From an uncultured Varibaculum sp. (lineage in GTDB: Bacteria > Actinomycetota > Actinomycetes > Actinomycetales > Actinomycetaceae), in the NCBI RefSeq assembly GCF_902489465.1, contig NZ_CABTZZ010000025.1:1-25707 (forward strand): 25,707 nucleotides of DNA, given 5' to 3'. Shown piece after piece: positions 1 through 8,561 of this stretch. A program made the position numbers and the translations under genes. Under the pieces are notes generated by a model. It made no database searches and was not told the origin of the DNA. It saw only the letters and a list, made by a program, of their open reading frames with translations. How positions within the stretch are numbered: the stretch's first letter is position 1; every line of letters starts with the position of its first letter.

Positions 1-11
1 CCCCCCCCCCC
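1..11. repeat. Homopolymer C run (11 or more) at the window edge, inside the regulator gene
   Basis: Positions 1-11 are all C, so the coding strand of the regulator has at least 11 consecutive G. The true length cannot be known because the window starts here. Such tracts are prone to slippage and also to assembly breaks. Confidence 0.85.
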
Positions 12-402
12 GCGGATCTGGCCCCGCCTCTTTAATCAAGGGAGCGTAGCGTCTTTCAATATCGCGAGAATGAGCGGCGGCGAAGGTATCAATCCCGTCT
101 GGCCCTGCCAGTTGTTCTATGAACCCTAAGGCCCTGCTGGCCAATTTTGAGTAATCTTCACTCAGTCCTTCGCGCCCTTTGCCAGTCGCCACATAATGAC
201 GAGCCGGTCTGCCACGTCCGCGCTTAGCGTGGCCATAGGTCTCATAGACTGCGATCATCTGCTCGGATTCCAAAGCGGTAATATGACGACGCACCGCTGC
301 AGTTGTCAGACTTAAAATCTTTGCCAGATGGGCTGCGGTGACGGGGCCTTTTTCAACAATTAAGTCTAAAACTGTTTGCCGGGTCGGTTCCGTTTCACTC
401 AC
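1..402 (-). CDS. sufR: SufR-like winged-helix transcriptional regulator, N-terminal 134 residues, runs off the left edge
   Basis: The frame opens with GTG at 402, preceded by a good AGGAGG ribosome site (about 405-414), and stays open to base 1. Residues 7-50 form an ArsR/DeoR-type winged helix, with PVTAAHLAKILSLTTAAVRRH as the recognition region (quoted in part: TAAVRRHITALE), followed by a wing containing KRGRGRPARHY. This arrangement is typical of actinobacterial SufR, the Fe-S sensing repressor that precedes sufBDCSU. The C-terminal cysteines that would bind the cluster, and any suf genes, lie outside the window, so the SufR call rests on the N-terminal half only. Other MarR/ArsR-like regulators with the same fold are possible. 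The frame enters a run of at least 11 G (coding strand) at the edge, where the protein reads as repeated Gly; this could be a contig end or a slippage-prone tract. Confidence 0.7.
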   Translation of the reverse strand, partial: MSETEPTRQTVLDLIVEKGPVTAAHLAKILSLTTAAVRRHITALESEQMIAVYETYGHAKRGRGRPARHYVATGKGREGLSEDYSKLASRALGFIEQLAGPDGIDTFAAAHSRDIERRYAPLIKEAGPDPRGGG

Positions 403-450
403 GCTTCCCTCCTTGCCAATAGACTTCCATAAGTCTAACGCATTTTAGAA

Positions 451-489
451 ACACGTGTCTTGCAAAAATAACCAGTGTTAGACAAGTGT
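451..489. promoter_or_regulatory. Inverted repeat in the regulator's upstream region, candidate operator
   Basis: ACACGTGTCT (451-460) and AGACAAGTGT (480-489) are inverted copies matching at 9 of 10 positions, 19 bases apart. A nested pair, GTCTAAC (433-439) and GTTAGAC (477-483), overlaps them. They lie 31-87 bases upstream of the regulator's GTG start, in the 189-bp gap (403-591) that should carry its promoter. An autoregulatory site is a reasonable inference. No clear -35/-10 pair could be assigned. Confidence 0.4.
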
Positions 490-591
490 GGCCGGGGCAA
501 CAGGTACCCTAGGTGCAATCCCGAGATATTAGGCCTCTACCCCGGGCAGATTAGCGGTTTTCGTTTGTTCGCGTTTAGCGGATTTTTCCAG

Positions 592-1278
592 TTACCTTGG
601 GATATTTAAGGGATCCGGGTTGAAGGGTGCATTAGCTTCCCGTAATCCTGCCCATCCCTGCCTTAACGCAGCAATTACTGCCAAGATAGAAGCCATAGCA
701 GACGGGTTATGCAGAGCGCCAGAAAAAAGGGCATCCCGAGCCTCAGCCAAAGAGAACCAGGCAGTTTGCATGTCCCGTTCTTCCTCACAGGCTTCAAAAC
801 GCTTACCGGTGGACTCACTAATCCCTTGCGCCACAAACACTCGCAGATGCTCACTGCTTCCCCCCGGGGAAGTAAAGAAATCCACTAACACCTGCCAGTT
901 TTCCGCCTCAAGATTAGCTTCTTCCCATAGTTCCCGTTTAGCGGCGCTGACCCGATCCTCCCCGGCATGATCCAACAGGCCGGCAGGAACCTCCCAGAGG
1001 AAAGCACGCACCGGATGCCGGTATTGGCGGACTAATAAAATCTCCCAATCCGAAATCTTGCGCGAGGACGGATCTGCCCCAGCCACCGGACGTACCGCCG
1101 CAATCGCCACTGCCCCGGGGTGGGCAAGATAGTCCCGCTGAACAGCAGACTCATCGGTATGCAGCTGCACCTTATCGGTTACAAAATCAAACACATTTCC
1201 CTGGTAGATCAGTTGATGATCTATTACTGGGTTGTTAAAAGCCTCATCGCGCAATTCCATATTTATCTTCTTGCCCAC
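592..1278 (-). CDS. Nudix hydrolase, ADP-ribose pyrophosphatase type
   Basis: This 228-residue protein should hydrolyse ADP-ribose (to AMP and ribose 5-phosphate) or a related nucleoside diphosphate derivative in the cytoplasm. The Nudix box is visible around residues 100-124: GLLDHAGED, then AAKRELWEEANL, with the metal-binding RE..EE residues intact. The usual Gly of EExG is Asn here. Upstream, LLVRQYRHPV and PAG are the typical substrate-side motifs of the ADPRase subgroup. The start is GTG at 1278 with AGGA nine bases upstream; an ATG at 1260 is the alternative. It is the last gene of the long minus-strand run, 14 bases after murJ, and corresponds by position and family to M. tuberculosis Rv1700. 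Exact substrate is not determinable from sequence. Confidence 0.88.
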   Translation of the reverse strand: MGKKINMELRDEAFNNPVIDHQLIYQGNVFDFVTDKVQLHTDESAVQRDYLAHPGAVAIAAVRPVAGADPSSRKISDWEILLVRQYRHPVRAFLWEVPAGLLDHAGEDRVSAAKRELWEEANLEAENWQVLVDFFTSPGGSSEHLRVFVAQGISESTGKRFEACEEERDMQTAWFSLAEARDALFSGALHNPSAMASILAVIAALRQGWAGLREANAPFNPDPLNIPR

Positions 1279-1292
1279 TGTCTAGATCCTAA

Positions 1293-2957
1293 CTATTCCT
1301 CACTCTGTTTTTCTGACTTATCTCCGTCCCAAGAGTCCGAAGATCCCTTTCCCGCGGCCCGATCTCGCTTTTGTTTTCGTAGCTGGGGAATCAGCAGCGG
1401 ACTCATTATTAGCGCGCTAATCAGCGCCGCAATCGCAGCGGCCACGAAAGTACCGACTATCCCCGGCCACAGCCTCATAAAAACCCCGGATACCCACCAG
1501 CCGGCAGCCGCCGCCAGCAGCGCCAGTAGGAAGGCTTTCAAAGCTGCTGTTCCGAGACCGCTCACTGCTTGTGGCCCCGCTAACTGTCGCAAGCCGATTA
1601 GCAACCCTACAGACCCCACAGTCATACCTACCGATTGGGCTAGCCCCAAAGCCAGCAAGATTCCATTTGCCCGGTTAGAGACCATTTCGGGTAGGACAGC
1701 TCCCAAACCCCAGGAAAGTCCCGCAACCGTAAGCCAACCGGCAGAGGAAGCCACCACCGCTTGTCGCGCTCCTCCGAGGGCATAAAGCACCCGGGAAACG
1801 TGATAGACCAGCCCATAGCCCACGATTCCTGGCGCCATCGCTACTAGCGCCCATAACATCCCCGGCACTGGATTGATGCGGGTGAAAATATCGGTCACTG
1901 GACGCGCCAAGGTAACCAGCAGCGCCGATCCAAAAAGCCCCACGATGGTGACTAAACGGGTAGAGGATGCACATTCGGGATTGAAAGCGGCTTTTCCGCC
2001 CTGATGCAAAAGCGAAGATAGCCGTGGAAACATCGCCGTAGCGATCGGCACCGCCAGCACCGCGTAGGGCAACATATACACCGACTGGGAATATTGATAG
2101 ATAGGCAACGATCCTTCCGCCCCATAGGTGCGAGTCACTAGGATAATCACCAGCACGGAAATCTGCTGGGCGATCAAAGAGCCCACTCCCGCGCCCGCTA
2201 GACGCATTGCTTTTCGTCCTCGTCCCTGGCCTAAATGCAAAGTGGGACGCCAGCGAATCCCCAGGCGGTAAATAGGGATAAACAGGGGTAAGCTCATCGC
2301 TGCCACCCCGGCGGTAGTCCCCCACCCCAGGATCAAAATGGCGTTATGAGCCACTTGCGCAGGATCAGAAACCGAGGGTGTAAGGTAACCAAAAATCGCG
2401 TAAGTGCTGATTACCACCAGGGAGTTAAGCAGCGGACCTAAGGCGGGCAGTAAAAATTTTTCGTGCGCCTGCAAAATACCGGTGCCTACTACACACAATC
2501 CATAAAGCGGCACTTGTAGCGCAAACATTTGTAAGAATACGCTGATCAAGTGAGCTTGCAGCTGGGGGTCAACCCCCTGGGGACAAGGCATTACCTGCCC
2601 GATCCAAGGTGCCAACAAGAACACCGCCAGCCCTACCGGACTAAGTAGTAATAAAGCCCAGGTAATCAAGGCGGACGATACCCGCTGCACATCTTTATGC
2701 ATCTGATCTGCAATCGGGCCAGCCAAGATGGGGATGGTGACTCCCGCAAGCGCTCCCCCTGCTACCACCTCGAACAAAACGGTGGGTAGCTGGTTGGCGG
2801 TGGAGTAAGCGTTCGCGAAAGCTCCGGTACCAACCCAGGCTGACTGGGTCAGCCAGCGACCAAAGCCAAAAATGCGCGACAGTAAAGTGAGAACGGAGAT
2901 CAGCCCCACCGCCGAAGCGATAGCGGGCAACTTCTTCTTTACCCTGGGGTTTTTCAC
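1293..2957 (-). CDS. murJ: Lipid II flippase MurJ
   Basis: The 554-residue protein is hydrophobic over nearly its whole length, consistent with the 14 membrane segments of the MurJ branch of the MOP superfamily. The N-terminal segment ISVLTLLSRIFGFGRW is the characteristic MurJ start, with the conserved Arg residues near the first helix, and ANAYSTANQLPTVLFEV follows as in actinobacterial homologues. MurJ moves undecaprenyl-linked lipid II across the cytoplasmic membrane for peptidoglycan synthesis. Translation starts at GTG 2957, overlapping the stop of the upstream MraY-like gene by four bases (GTGA), so the two are translationally coupled. The C-terminal tail (about residues 525-554) is short, charged and cytoplasmic. 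It lacks the large kinase-like extension of mycobacterial MviN. Confidence 0.9.
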   Translation of the reverse strand: MKNPRVKKKLPAIASAVGLISVLTLLSRIFGFGRWLTQSAWVGTGAFANAYSTANQLPTVLFEVVAGGALAGVTIPILAGPIADQMHKDVQRVSSALITWALLLLSPVGLAVFLLAPWIGQVMPCPQGVDPQLQAHLISVFLQMFALQVPLYGLCVVGTGILQAHEKFLLPALGPLLNSLVVISTYAIFGYLTPSVSDPAQVAHNAILILGWGTTAGVAAMSLPLFIPIYRLGIRWRPTLHLGQGRGRKAMRLAGAGVGSLIAQQISVLVIILVTRTYGAEGSLPIYQYSQSVYMLPYAVLAVPIATAMFPRLSSLLHQGGKAAFNPECASSTRLVTIVGLFGSALLVTLARPVTDIFTRINPVPGMLWALVAMAPGIVGYGLVYHVSRVLYALGGARQAVVASSAGWLTVAGLSWGLGAVLPEMVSNRANGILLALGLAQSVGMTVGSVGLLIGLRQLAGPQAVSGLGTAALKAFLLALLAAAAGWWVSGVFMRLWPGIVGTFVAAAIAALISALIMSPLLIPQLRKQKRDRAAGKGSSDSWDGDKSEKQSEE

Positions 2958-3868
2958 CGCCGACGTCCTAGTTGGTCAATAGTACGCAAGCCCGGAGTTT
3001 TCGCAATCACCTGGGAAAATGAAATTTTTTCACTGGCGGCAGTGAGGGCTACTATCCCGAGGACGCCGATAATTTTCCCGCCGCTGCCAGCCTTTTGCGC
3101 CCAGGCTGAGCCCAGCAACGCCCCCAGGGCATTTGAGCCGGTATCACCTAGCATTTCTCGCTCCCCCAAGTCGGCAGGTAAAGCAAGCGCGCTGGTGGAG
3201 ATAGCTCCTCCGGCTAAGGCAGTCGCGGTGTCTTTAGCTGGAATAAGCGGCAGGGCTGCCAAGGTAGCAACTTTCAAGCAGCGTCCCGGACGTAGATCAA
3301 ATAGGTTTGCTAAGTTAGCGCTACCCGCAATCAGGACAGTGTCCAGTACCCAGGTTCCTGGCCCGGTTCCTCGCGAACGCCCTATCCCGAGCGCCCCCAG
3401 GGCAGCGCCAGTGCCGATCCCCACTATCTTCAGGGCTCCGGTAGTAACTTTTCCCTGTGAAAGCGCCTGCAGGTGACCATGAAATCCCTTTGGTACCGCC
3501 GGTTTTTCCTTTTTTATTTCCGCGGTTTCGGGGTAAGAAAGCGGAAGCGGTGCCGACTGCCCGCCCGGACTGTCTACAGCCTTATCAGGCAGATCAGCGC
3601 GAGTGTCATCCCAATATCCCAGAGCAGCCCCGGCAGCCACCGGTAGCATTGTTCCCAGCCGCGCGGCGCGACCAGCTGCTAACGAAGCGCCGGTTGCCAA
3701 ACAGGCAGCGGCAACTTTAATTCCTCCTGTAAGTGAGACCGTTTGCCCATGGAAATTTTGCCGTTCATAACGCCGGGAAACCTGGGGGGACAGGTGGTGA
3801 AGCAAGTATTTCCTGGCTAAGAAAAACCCCGCTCCGGCAGATAGAGCTCCCCCGATTGCACGTGCCAC
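2954..3868 (-). CDS. MraY/WecA-like (GT4-type phosphoglycosyl transferase fold) membrane protein, role unknown
   Basis: This 304-residue membrane protein keeps several hallmarks of polyprenyl-phosphate sugar-1-phosphate transferases. RQNFHGQTVSLTGG (36-49) resembles the start of the MraY/WecA core. GYWDD gives the paired Asp87-Asp88, ANLANLFD (184-191) resembles the catalytic N..N..D loop, and MLGDTGSNALG (239-249) is the conserved GDTGS loop with Asp242. The C-terminal His cluster of true MraY is absent, so the substrate is probably not UDP-MurNAc-pentapeptide, or activity may be lost. The start is GTG at 3868, sharing one base with the steB stop (TAGTG). It lies between the division gene steB and murJ, which suggests a role in envelope lipid-carrier chemistry at the septum. 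That role is inference. Confidence 0.72.
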   Translation of the reverse strand: MARAIGGALSAGAGFFLARKYLLHHLSPQVSRRYERQNFHGQTVSLTGGIKVAAACLATGASLAAGRAARLGTMLPVAAGAALGYWDDTRADLPDKAVDSPGGQSAPLPLSYPETAEIKKEKPAVPKGFHGHLQALSQGKVTTGALKIVGIGTGAALGALGIGRSRGTGPGTWVLDTVLIAGSANLANLFDLRPGRCLKVATLAALPLIPAKDTATALAGGAISTSALALPADLGEREMLGDTGSNALGALLGSAWAQKAGSGGKIIGVLGIVALTAASEKISFSQVIAKTPGLRTIDQLGRRR

Positions 3869-4794
3869 TACTGTCCCTCCGCTTTAGCTTGCGGAATTGG
3901 GGGAATAAGTTGGGTAGCGTAATGCTCGGTGCCGTATGCCTGGTTGTTTCCGGCTTCATCAGCTAAAAGAGCAAAGGGAGTAGAAACGTTACTCATCACC
4001 GATCCGATGCTATCGACTGTGGTAACTTCAATTTTTTCGGCGCGAATCTGCGATAAATAGTCACCTTCACTTTGGGCACTACCTACTACTACCGTCCCTT
4101 TGGGAAGAGCGAGGTTGATGCCTTTCACGAACTCTAAATCCGGTTTGAGCACCGGATCCTGCCCCTCTTCTTCCTTACTTTCCGCCGTAGCAACCACTAT
4201 CAATTGCGCCGGATCAGTAACTGCCGAAGCAGAAATCAAAGGGGTATCTCCTGCCGAAAGACTAGTTACCAGGGTCTGAATTTCTTTGTCGGAACTGGTC
4301 AGCCCCGTCCCCAAAGCGGTTGCCAATACTTGTTGGCTAGAAACTTTCGCGTCGGCTTTATCTCCCAGCTTGCTGGCTAAAGTTGAAGCTAAAGTGTCGC
4401 GGTAGGATTGAGAATCTTCATTAAACCAGGAGTCCTTCACGGTAACCGAGTCTGTGATAGCAGCACCCGCGATCTTTAACTGCGCGTTTATTCCGTTCAC
4501 GGCCGCATCACTTACCCCGGGCATTCTCACTACGGCTACTTTCTTGCCAGTCATAGTGCCCGGAGTTACCTTGCGACCCAAAACCCCTATATATTCATTG
4601 GAGCTATTTGCCTGTTTCACCAGATCTTCATTGGCCTGACGCAGCTCAGTTTGCTGTTTCGATAGTGCCGTGACTTGCCCGGAAAGGGTATCGGAGATTT
4701 TCCCCTGCAAGGGGCCGGCTCCCAGTACCACGCCCATAGTGAGCGCGACCAGCACAGCCATCAACGATACTAAGTGATAGCGAAAATCAATCAT
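3868..4794 (-). CDS. steB: SteB/MctB-like single-pass envelope protein (copper transporter family)
   Basis: The 308-residue protein begins MIDFRYHLVSLMAVLVAL, the family signature, giving one N-terminal membrane anchor (about residues 5-28). A coiled-coil-prone stretch rich in Gln, Lys and Glu follows (about 33-66), then a large extracytoplasmic domain. The family includes M. tuberculosis Rv1698 (MctB, linked to copper) and Corynebacterium SteB, which acts with SteA in daughter-cell separation. The gene sits 16 bases after steA, as in that pair, so the division role is favoured over copper transport. No copper-binding Met or Cys cluster is apparent. ATG at 4794 is preceded by an AGGAGAAAA ribosome site. 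Confidence 0.8.
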   Translation of the reverse strand: MIDFRYHLVSLMAVLVALTMGVVLGAGPLQGKISDTLSGQVTALSKQQTELRQANEDLVKQANSSNEYIGVLGRKVTPGTMTGKKVAVVRMPGVSDAAVNGINAQLKIAGAAITDSVTVKDSWFNEDSQSYRDTLASTLASKLGDKADAKVSSQQVLATALGTGLTSSDKEIQTLVTSLSAGDTPLISASAVTDPAQLIVVATAESKEEEGQDPVLKPDLEFVKGINLALPKGTVVVGSAQSEGDYLSQIRAEKIEVTTVDSIGSVMSNVSTPFALLADEAGNNQAYGTEHYATQLIPPIPQAKAEGQ

Positions 4795-4810
4795 TTTTCT
4801 CCTGCCTTGG

Positions 4811-6007
4811 TTAGCCCTTTAGTGAGGGAGCAACCCCGAATAGTTGACGGAAAAAGTCAATCAAATCATGTAAGTAGATACCGGCAATCCCATAAAAAGT
4901 CTGCCCCACAGGGGTAACTGCTAGCGAAATTGCCACTGCCCCCACTCCGACTAGGGCTAGCAGCAGAGTCTGCCAAGTAGATATCCGCGGCTGATAAAGC
5001 TGGGATACTCCTTTCGCGTCTACCAGTTTTGACCCCACTCGCAGGCGGGTGAGGAAAGTAGATGCCATTCCGGAGCGTCCCTTATCTAAGAATTCCACCA
5101 AAGTCGCATGGGTGCCTAGAGCCACGATCATTTCCGCACCTTTATCGTCAGCCAGCAACATGGCGACATCTTCGGAAGTGCCGGTCGCGGGGAAGAGCAC
5201 ATGGGGGATGCCTTCTCTTTTCAACCGTTCTGTACCGGGAGCTTTACCATTCCGGTAGGCATGCACCACTATTTCCGCTCCGCAACGCAACGCTTGGTCA
5301 GAGACAGAATCCATATCTCCAATAATCATATCGGGGGTGTATCCCTGTTCCAGGATGGCGTCAGCTCCCCCATCTACCCCCACTAACACCGGTTTATATT
5401 CGCGAATGTAGGGTCGCAAGGAACGTAAATCTTCTTGATAATGGTAGCCACGCACCACAATCAAGGCATGTTTACCTGCGAACTTCGTTTTAACTTTGGG
5501 AACCCCAACCCCATCTAGGAGGAGATCGCGCTCGCGGCGTAAATACTCCATAGTATTAGCGGCGAAAGCTTCAATCTGGGTGGAGACTCCTTTGCGCGCC
5601 TCCTCTAAGTCGACAGCAATAGTTCCCGGAGTCTGTAATACTCCCTGCGCTACTAGCTCCCCCTTTTGGTAGACCGCATTGCCTTCTACGGTGACCGTGC
5701 TGCCTTCTTTCAAGTTCATGATCGCGCTGCCTAGATCATCGATCAAGGTAATACCGGCATCAACAATGATGGATGGTCCCATATTGGGGTAGCGTCCAGT
5801 AGTTGACTTAGCGGCATTAAGCACCGCACTAGGGGCGGCAGCCACCAGAGTTTCTGCTGCGATCCGGTCAATATCAGCATGATTAATAACCGCGATTTCA
5901 CCGGCTTGGAGCCGCTGAGTCAGATGCTTAGTTTTCTTATCCACCCGCACCCGGCAGCTAGAGGCTGGTTCTGCTGCTTTCGTTTTGCTCCGTCTAAAAA
6001 GTCCCAC
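4811..6007 (-). CDS. steA: Putative cytokinetic ring protein SteA
   Basis: This 398-residue protein has a central domain resembling the catalytic domain of thiamine pyrophosphokinase. The motif VGVDGGADAILE (209-220) and PDMIIGDMDSVSD (225-237) retain the nucleotide-binding Asp residues. A hydrophobic segment at about 345-368 (LLLALVGVGAVAISLAV) anchors the C-terminus, so the bulk faces the cytoplasm. This architecture defines actinobacterial SteA, which in Corynebacterium localises to the divisome and with SteB controls peptidoglycan cleavage during separation. It lies between recN and steB with gaps of 9 and 16 bases, matching the Rv1696-Rv1697-Rv1698 order. Whether it binds or hydrolyses a nucleotide is not known from sequence. 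Confidence 0.85.
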   Translation of the reverse strand: MGLFRRSKTKAAEPASSCRVRVDKKTKHLTQRLQAGEIAVINHADIDRIAAETLVAAAPSAVLNAAKSTTGRYPNMGPSIIVDAGITLIDDLGSAIMNLKEGSTVTVEGNAVYQKGELVAQGVLQTPGTIAVDLEEARKGVSTQIEAFAANTMEYLRRERDLLLDGVGVPKVKTKFAGKHALIVVRGYHYQEDLRSLRPYIREYKPVLVGVDGGADAILEQGYTPDMIIGDMDSVSDQALRCGAEIVVHAYRNGKAPGTERLKREGIPHVLFPATGTSEDVAMLLADDKGAEMIVALGTHATLVEFLDKGRSGMASTFLTRLRVGSKLVDAKGVSQLYQPRISTWQTLLLALVGVGAVAISLAVTPVGQTFYGIAGIYLHDLIDFFRQLFGVAPSLKG

Positions 6008-6016
6008 GGGTCAACA

Positions 6017-7699
6017 TTACCCCACGCTACAGGCGTTAATCAGTTCCCGAGCGTGGTCAAGGGCAGATTTAGAGTCCGCTTTACCGGCCAACATCCGCGC
6101 AATTTCGCGTTCTCGCTCGCTACCTGCGACTTCTCTAACCTGGGCAGTATCGTTATTCTTCGACACCACCAGTTGTTTATCTGCCCAAGCCGCTACTTGT
6201 GGAAGATGCGTTACTACTATCACTTGCGCATGTTTTGCCAACCTAGCCAGGCGTTGGCCCACCGCGAGCGCAGTTGCCCCTCCGATTCCGGCATCAACTT
6301 CATCGAAAATAAAAGTAGGAGTCCCTTCAGCTAGAGACTTAGCGGCCAAGGTGACTTCCAAAGCCAACATAATCCGAGAGAGTTCACCCCCGGAAGCCCC
6401 TTGACCCAAAGGCCGAATTTCCGCGTTAGCGCCCGTCCGCAGACCAAAAGTCACCTGGTCGAAGCCATGAGGGTTGGGCTTTGCAAGCGATGTCAGTTCG
6501 ATATCAAATCCGGCATCTGGCATCTGGAGGGCAGCGAGTTCTGCTGCTACTTCCATTTTCAAAGTTTTTGCGAGGGCGAGGCGCGCGCGAGAAACTTTCT
6601 TTCCCAGCGTTTGCAGCTGCGATGCGGCTTTTTCCAGTTGTTCTGCCAGCACCCTGCCCTGGTTTTGCGGCCCGGACAGTTTAGCAATTCGGGCTCTGGC
6701 AGTATCTGCCCAGGTTAACCAGCTATCTAAATCTTTTGCCCAGGGAAGATAGGCGTGACGTAACTGTGAAAGACGACTTTGTGCTTGATCTAACTGCGCA
6801 GGATCCGCCGCTAGGTTTGAAAGGTAGGCGCCGGCCTCGGCCGAAATATCCAAAATAATTGAGGACGCATCCCGCAGGCCACGCGCCAATTCGGAAAGCT
6901 CTTCATCGCTTTGGGCGCCCTTTTCCAATGCTTGGATGGCCGCGCTCAGCAGGGAGGCAGCCCCGGCCGAGTCGACACTATCTCCCCCGAGATAGTTATA
7001 GGCCGCTTGAGCCGCTTCTCTAAGGTCTTCTACATTACCCAGTCGCTCAATCTTGTGGAGTAGCTGGTCTTCTTCTCCCGGCTCTGGTTGTAGTTTTTCT
7101 TGCAGTTCCACCCCTTCTTTTAGCCGAGAAACCTCTATCTCGCGTGCTTGACGCTGGTTTTCCCAATCTTCTAACTGGGTTTGTAAATGACGCCAAGATG
7201 TATAGGTGGCACCAAATTCTGCCACTAATTCTTGATGCGACGATCCCCCAAAAGAATCCAATAGCGCTAACTGCCGCGCCTCGCTGCGTAATCTAAGCTG
7301 CTCGGCTTGTCCATGGATGGTAACCAGTTCGCTTCCAATCTGGGATAATACTCCACTGGGAATGGTGCGGCCACCACCGTGACAGCGAGACCGCCCTCGG
7401 GCAGGAACCGTGCGGGCTAGTATGATCTCTCCGTCCTCAACTAATCCGCCGGCCTCGGTAAGTAGCGCCGCTGCCTGCGAGGAACTATCGGTGACAAAAA
7501 TGCCCTCGACCGCCAGTTCTTTTTCTCCATAACGTACCAAGGCAGAGTCAGCTTTTTTACCGAGCAGCAAACCGATAGAAGACAACACCATGGTTTTGCC
7601 TGCTCCGGTCTCCCCCGTAAGTGCGGTAAAACCGGGGGAAAAGCTCAGTTCCGCTTGCGGGATTACCCCCAAATTGTTAATAGTGAGCTGGTCAATCAT
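6017..7699 (-). CDS. recN: DNA repair ATPase RecN
   Basis: RecN is an SMC-like ATPase that acts at DNA double-strand breaks during recombinational repair. The 560 residues carry an N-terminal Walker A (GETGAGKT, 29-36), a long coiled-coil middle with heptad-rich Glu, Gln and Leu stretches (about 150-370), and a C-terminal ABC signature GASGGELSRIMLAL. Walker B follows (TFIFDEVDAGIGG). Length is normal for the family. The ATG at 7699 lies only 3 bases after the nadK stop and the gene ends 9 bases before steA, so it is expressed as part of the long cluster. The nadK-recN pairing is common in actinobacteria. Confidence 0.95.
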   Translation of the reverse strand: MIDQLTINNLGVIPQAELSFSPGFTALTGETGAGKTMVLSSIGLLLGKKADSALVRYGEKELAVEGIFVTDSSSQAAALLTEAGGLVEDGEIILARTVPARGRSRCHGGGRTIPSGVLSQIGSELVTIHGQAEQLRLRSEARQLALLDSFGGSSHQELVAEFGATYTSWRHLQTQLEDWENQRQAREIEVSRLKEGVELQEKLQPEPGEEDQLLHKIERLGNVEDLREAAQAAYNYLGGDSVDSAGAASLLSAAIQALEKGAQSDEELSELARGLRDASSIILDISAEAGAYLSNLAADPAQLDQAQSRLSQLRHAYLPWAKDLDSWLTWADTARARIAKLSGPQNQGRVLAEQLEKAASQLQTLGKKVSRARLALAKTLKMEVAAELAALQMPDAGFDIELTSLAKPNPHGFDQVTFGLRTGANAEIRPLGQGASGGELSRIMLALEVTLAAKSLAEGTPTFIFDEVDAGIGGATALAVGQRLARLAKHAQVIVVTHLPQVAAWADKQLVVSKNNDTAQVREVAGSEREREIARMLAGKADSKSALDHARELINACSVG

Positions 7700-7702
7700 T
7701 TT

Positions 7703-8536
7703 TTATCCCAGCGAACGCCAGCCTTTAACCGGCAATTGGAATTTATGTACCAGACGTCCGGAGAAAGGCGTATCTAGAATCTGGGCTAGCATTACTGGAG
7801 CTTTGCCTTTAGTTGCTCGCATGGAGGATGCCGGAGGTACTTCATGGCAACGCAAGCCATCGAGCCACAGCTGCATGGGGGTACGCTGATCCGGCAGTAC
7901 CGAGATTTCCATAGTGGATTCGGGGGATACTACCAGCGGACGGGTAAATAGGCCGTGTGCGCCCAAGGGGGAAACCACTACTGCCTCTACATCTGGCCAG
8001 ACAATGGGGCCGCCAGCGGAAAAGCTATAAGCCGTAGAACCGGAGGGAGTAGCCACAATCAAACCATCGGCACCGTAGGTGGTAATGCCACGTTTATCAA
8101 TCCCTAACCCCAGGTGGGAAGGATGGGCGCGATCGGTAGATAAAATCGCCGCCTCGTTAAGCGCCCAATCGTGTATTTCTCGGCCATCTGGCAAAGTGAC
8201 GGTCACGTCTACCGTCATGCGCGATTGCACCGTGTAGGAGCCGGCCACAATATGATCAATAACTTCGGAGATTCTATCGGGCTCTACCTCGGTTAAAAAC
8301 CCGGTGTGCCCCAGGTTGATTCCGATTAGGGGAACTGCTTGGGCACGCGCGTAGCGAGCAGCTCCCAGCAAGGTGCCATCCCCGCCCAGAGCAATTACAA
8401 TCTCGACGGCGCCGGAATAGGTTTCATCTACCGGAGTTATCCCATGGCTCCGCAGCTCTTGGGCAACATTATCAGCGGTTTTTTCCAGATCAGGGCGCGA
8501 AAGGTGCCGGATTACCATCACGTGCCGCTCACCCAT
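7703..8536 (-). CDS. nadK: NAD kinase
   Basis: This enzyme phosphorylates NAD+ to NADP+ using ATP or polyphosphate in the cytosol. The family fingerprints are present in order: GGDGTLL at residues 51-57 with the catalytic Asp53, NLGHTGFLTE, then NEAAI and PSGSTAYSFSAGGP for NAD binding. At 277 residues the length is typical. ATG at 8536 has an AAGGGGAGAA ribosome site upstream. It lies 25 bases downstream of tlyA and 3 bases upstream of recN, the same order as Rv1694-Rv1695-Rv1696. Confidence 0.95.
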   Translation of the reverse strand: MGERHVMVIRHLSRPDLEKTADNVAQELRSHGITPVDETYSGAVEIVIALGGDGTLLGAARYARAQAVPLIGINLGHTGFLTEVEPDRISEVIDHIVAGSYTVQSRMTVDVTVTLPDGREIHDWALNEAAILSTDRAHPSHLGLGIDKRGITTYGADGLIVATPSGSTAYSFSAGGPIVWPDVEAVVVSPLGAHGLFTRPLVVSPESTMEISVLPDQRTPMQLWLDGLRCHEVPPASSMRATKGKAPVMLAQILDTPFSGRLVHKFQLPVKGWRSLG

Positions 8537-8561
8537 ATGCTTCTCCCCTTTTCGTGGTGTA

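Noticed and set aside
1120..1785. A 221-codon open frame on the plus strand
   Set aside because: It spans the nudix-murJ junction antisense to two clear genes and has no recognisable protein features.
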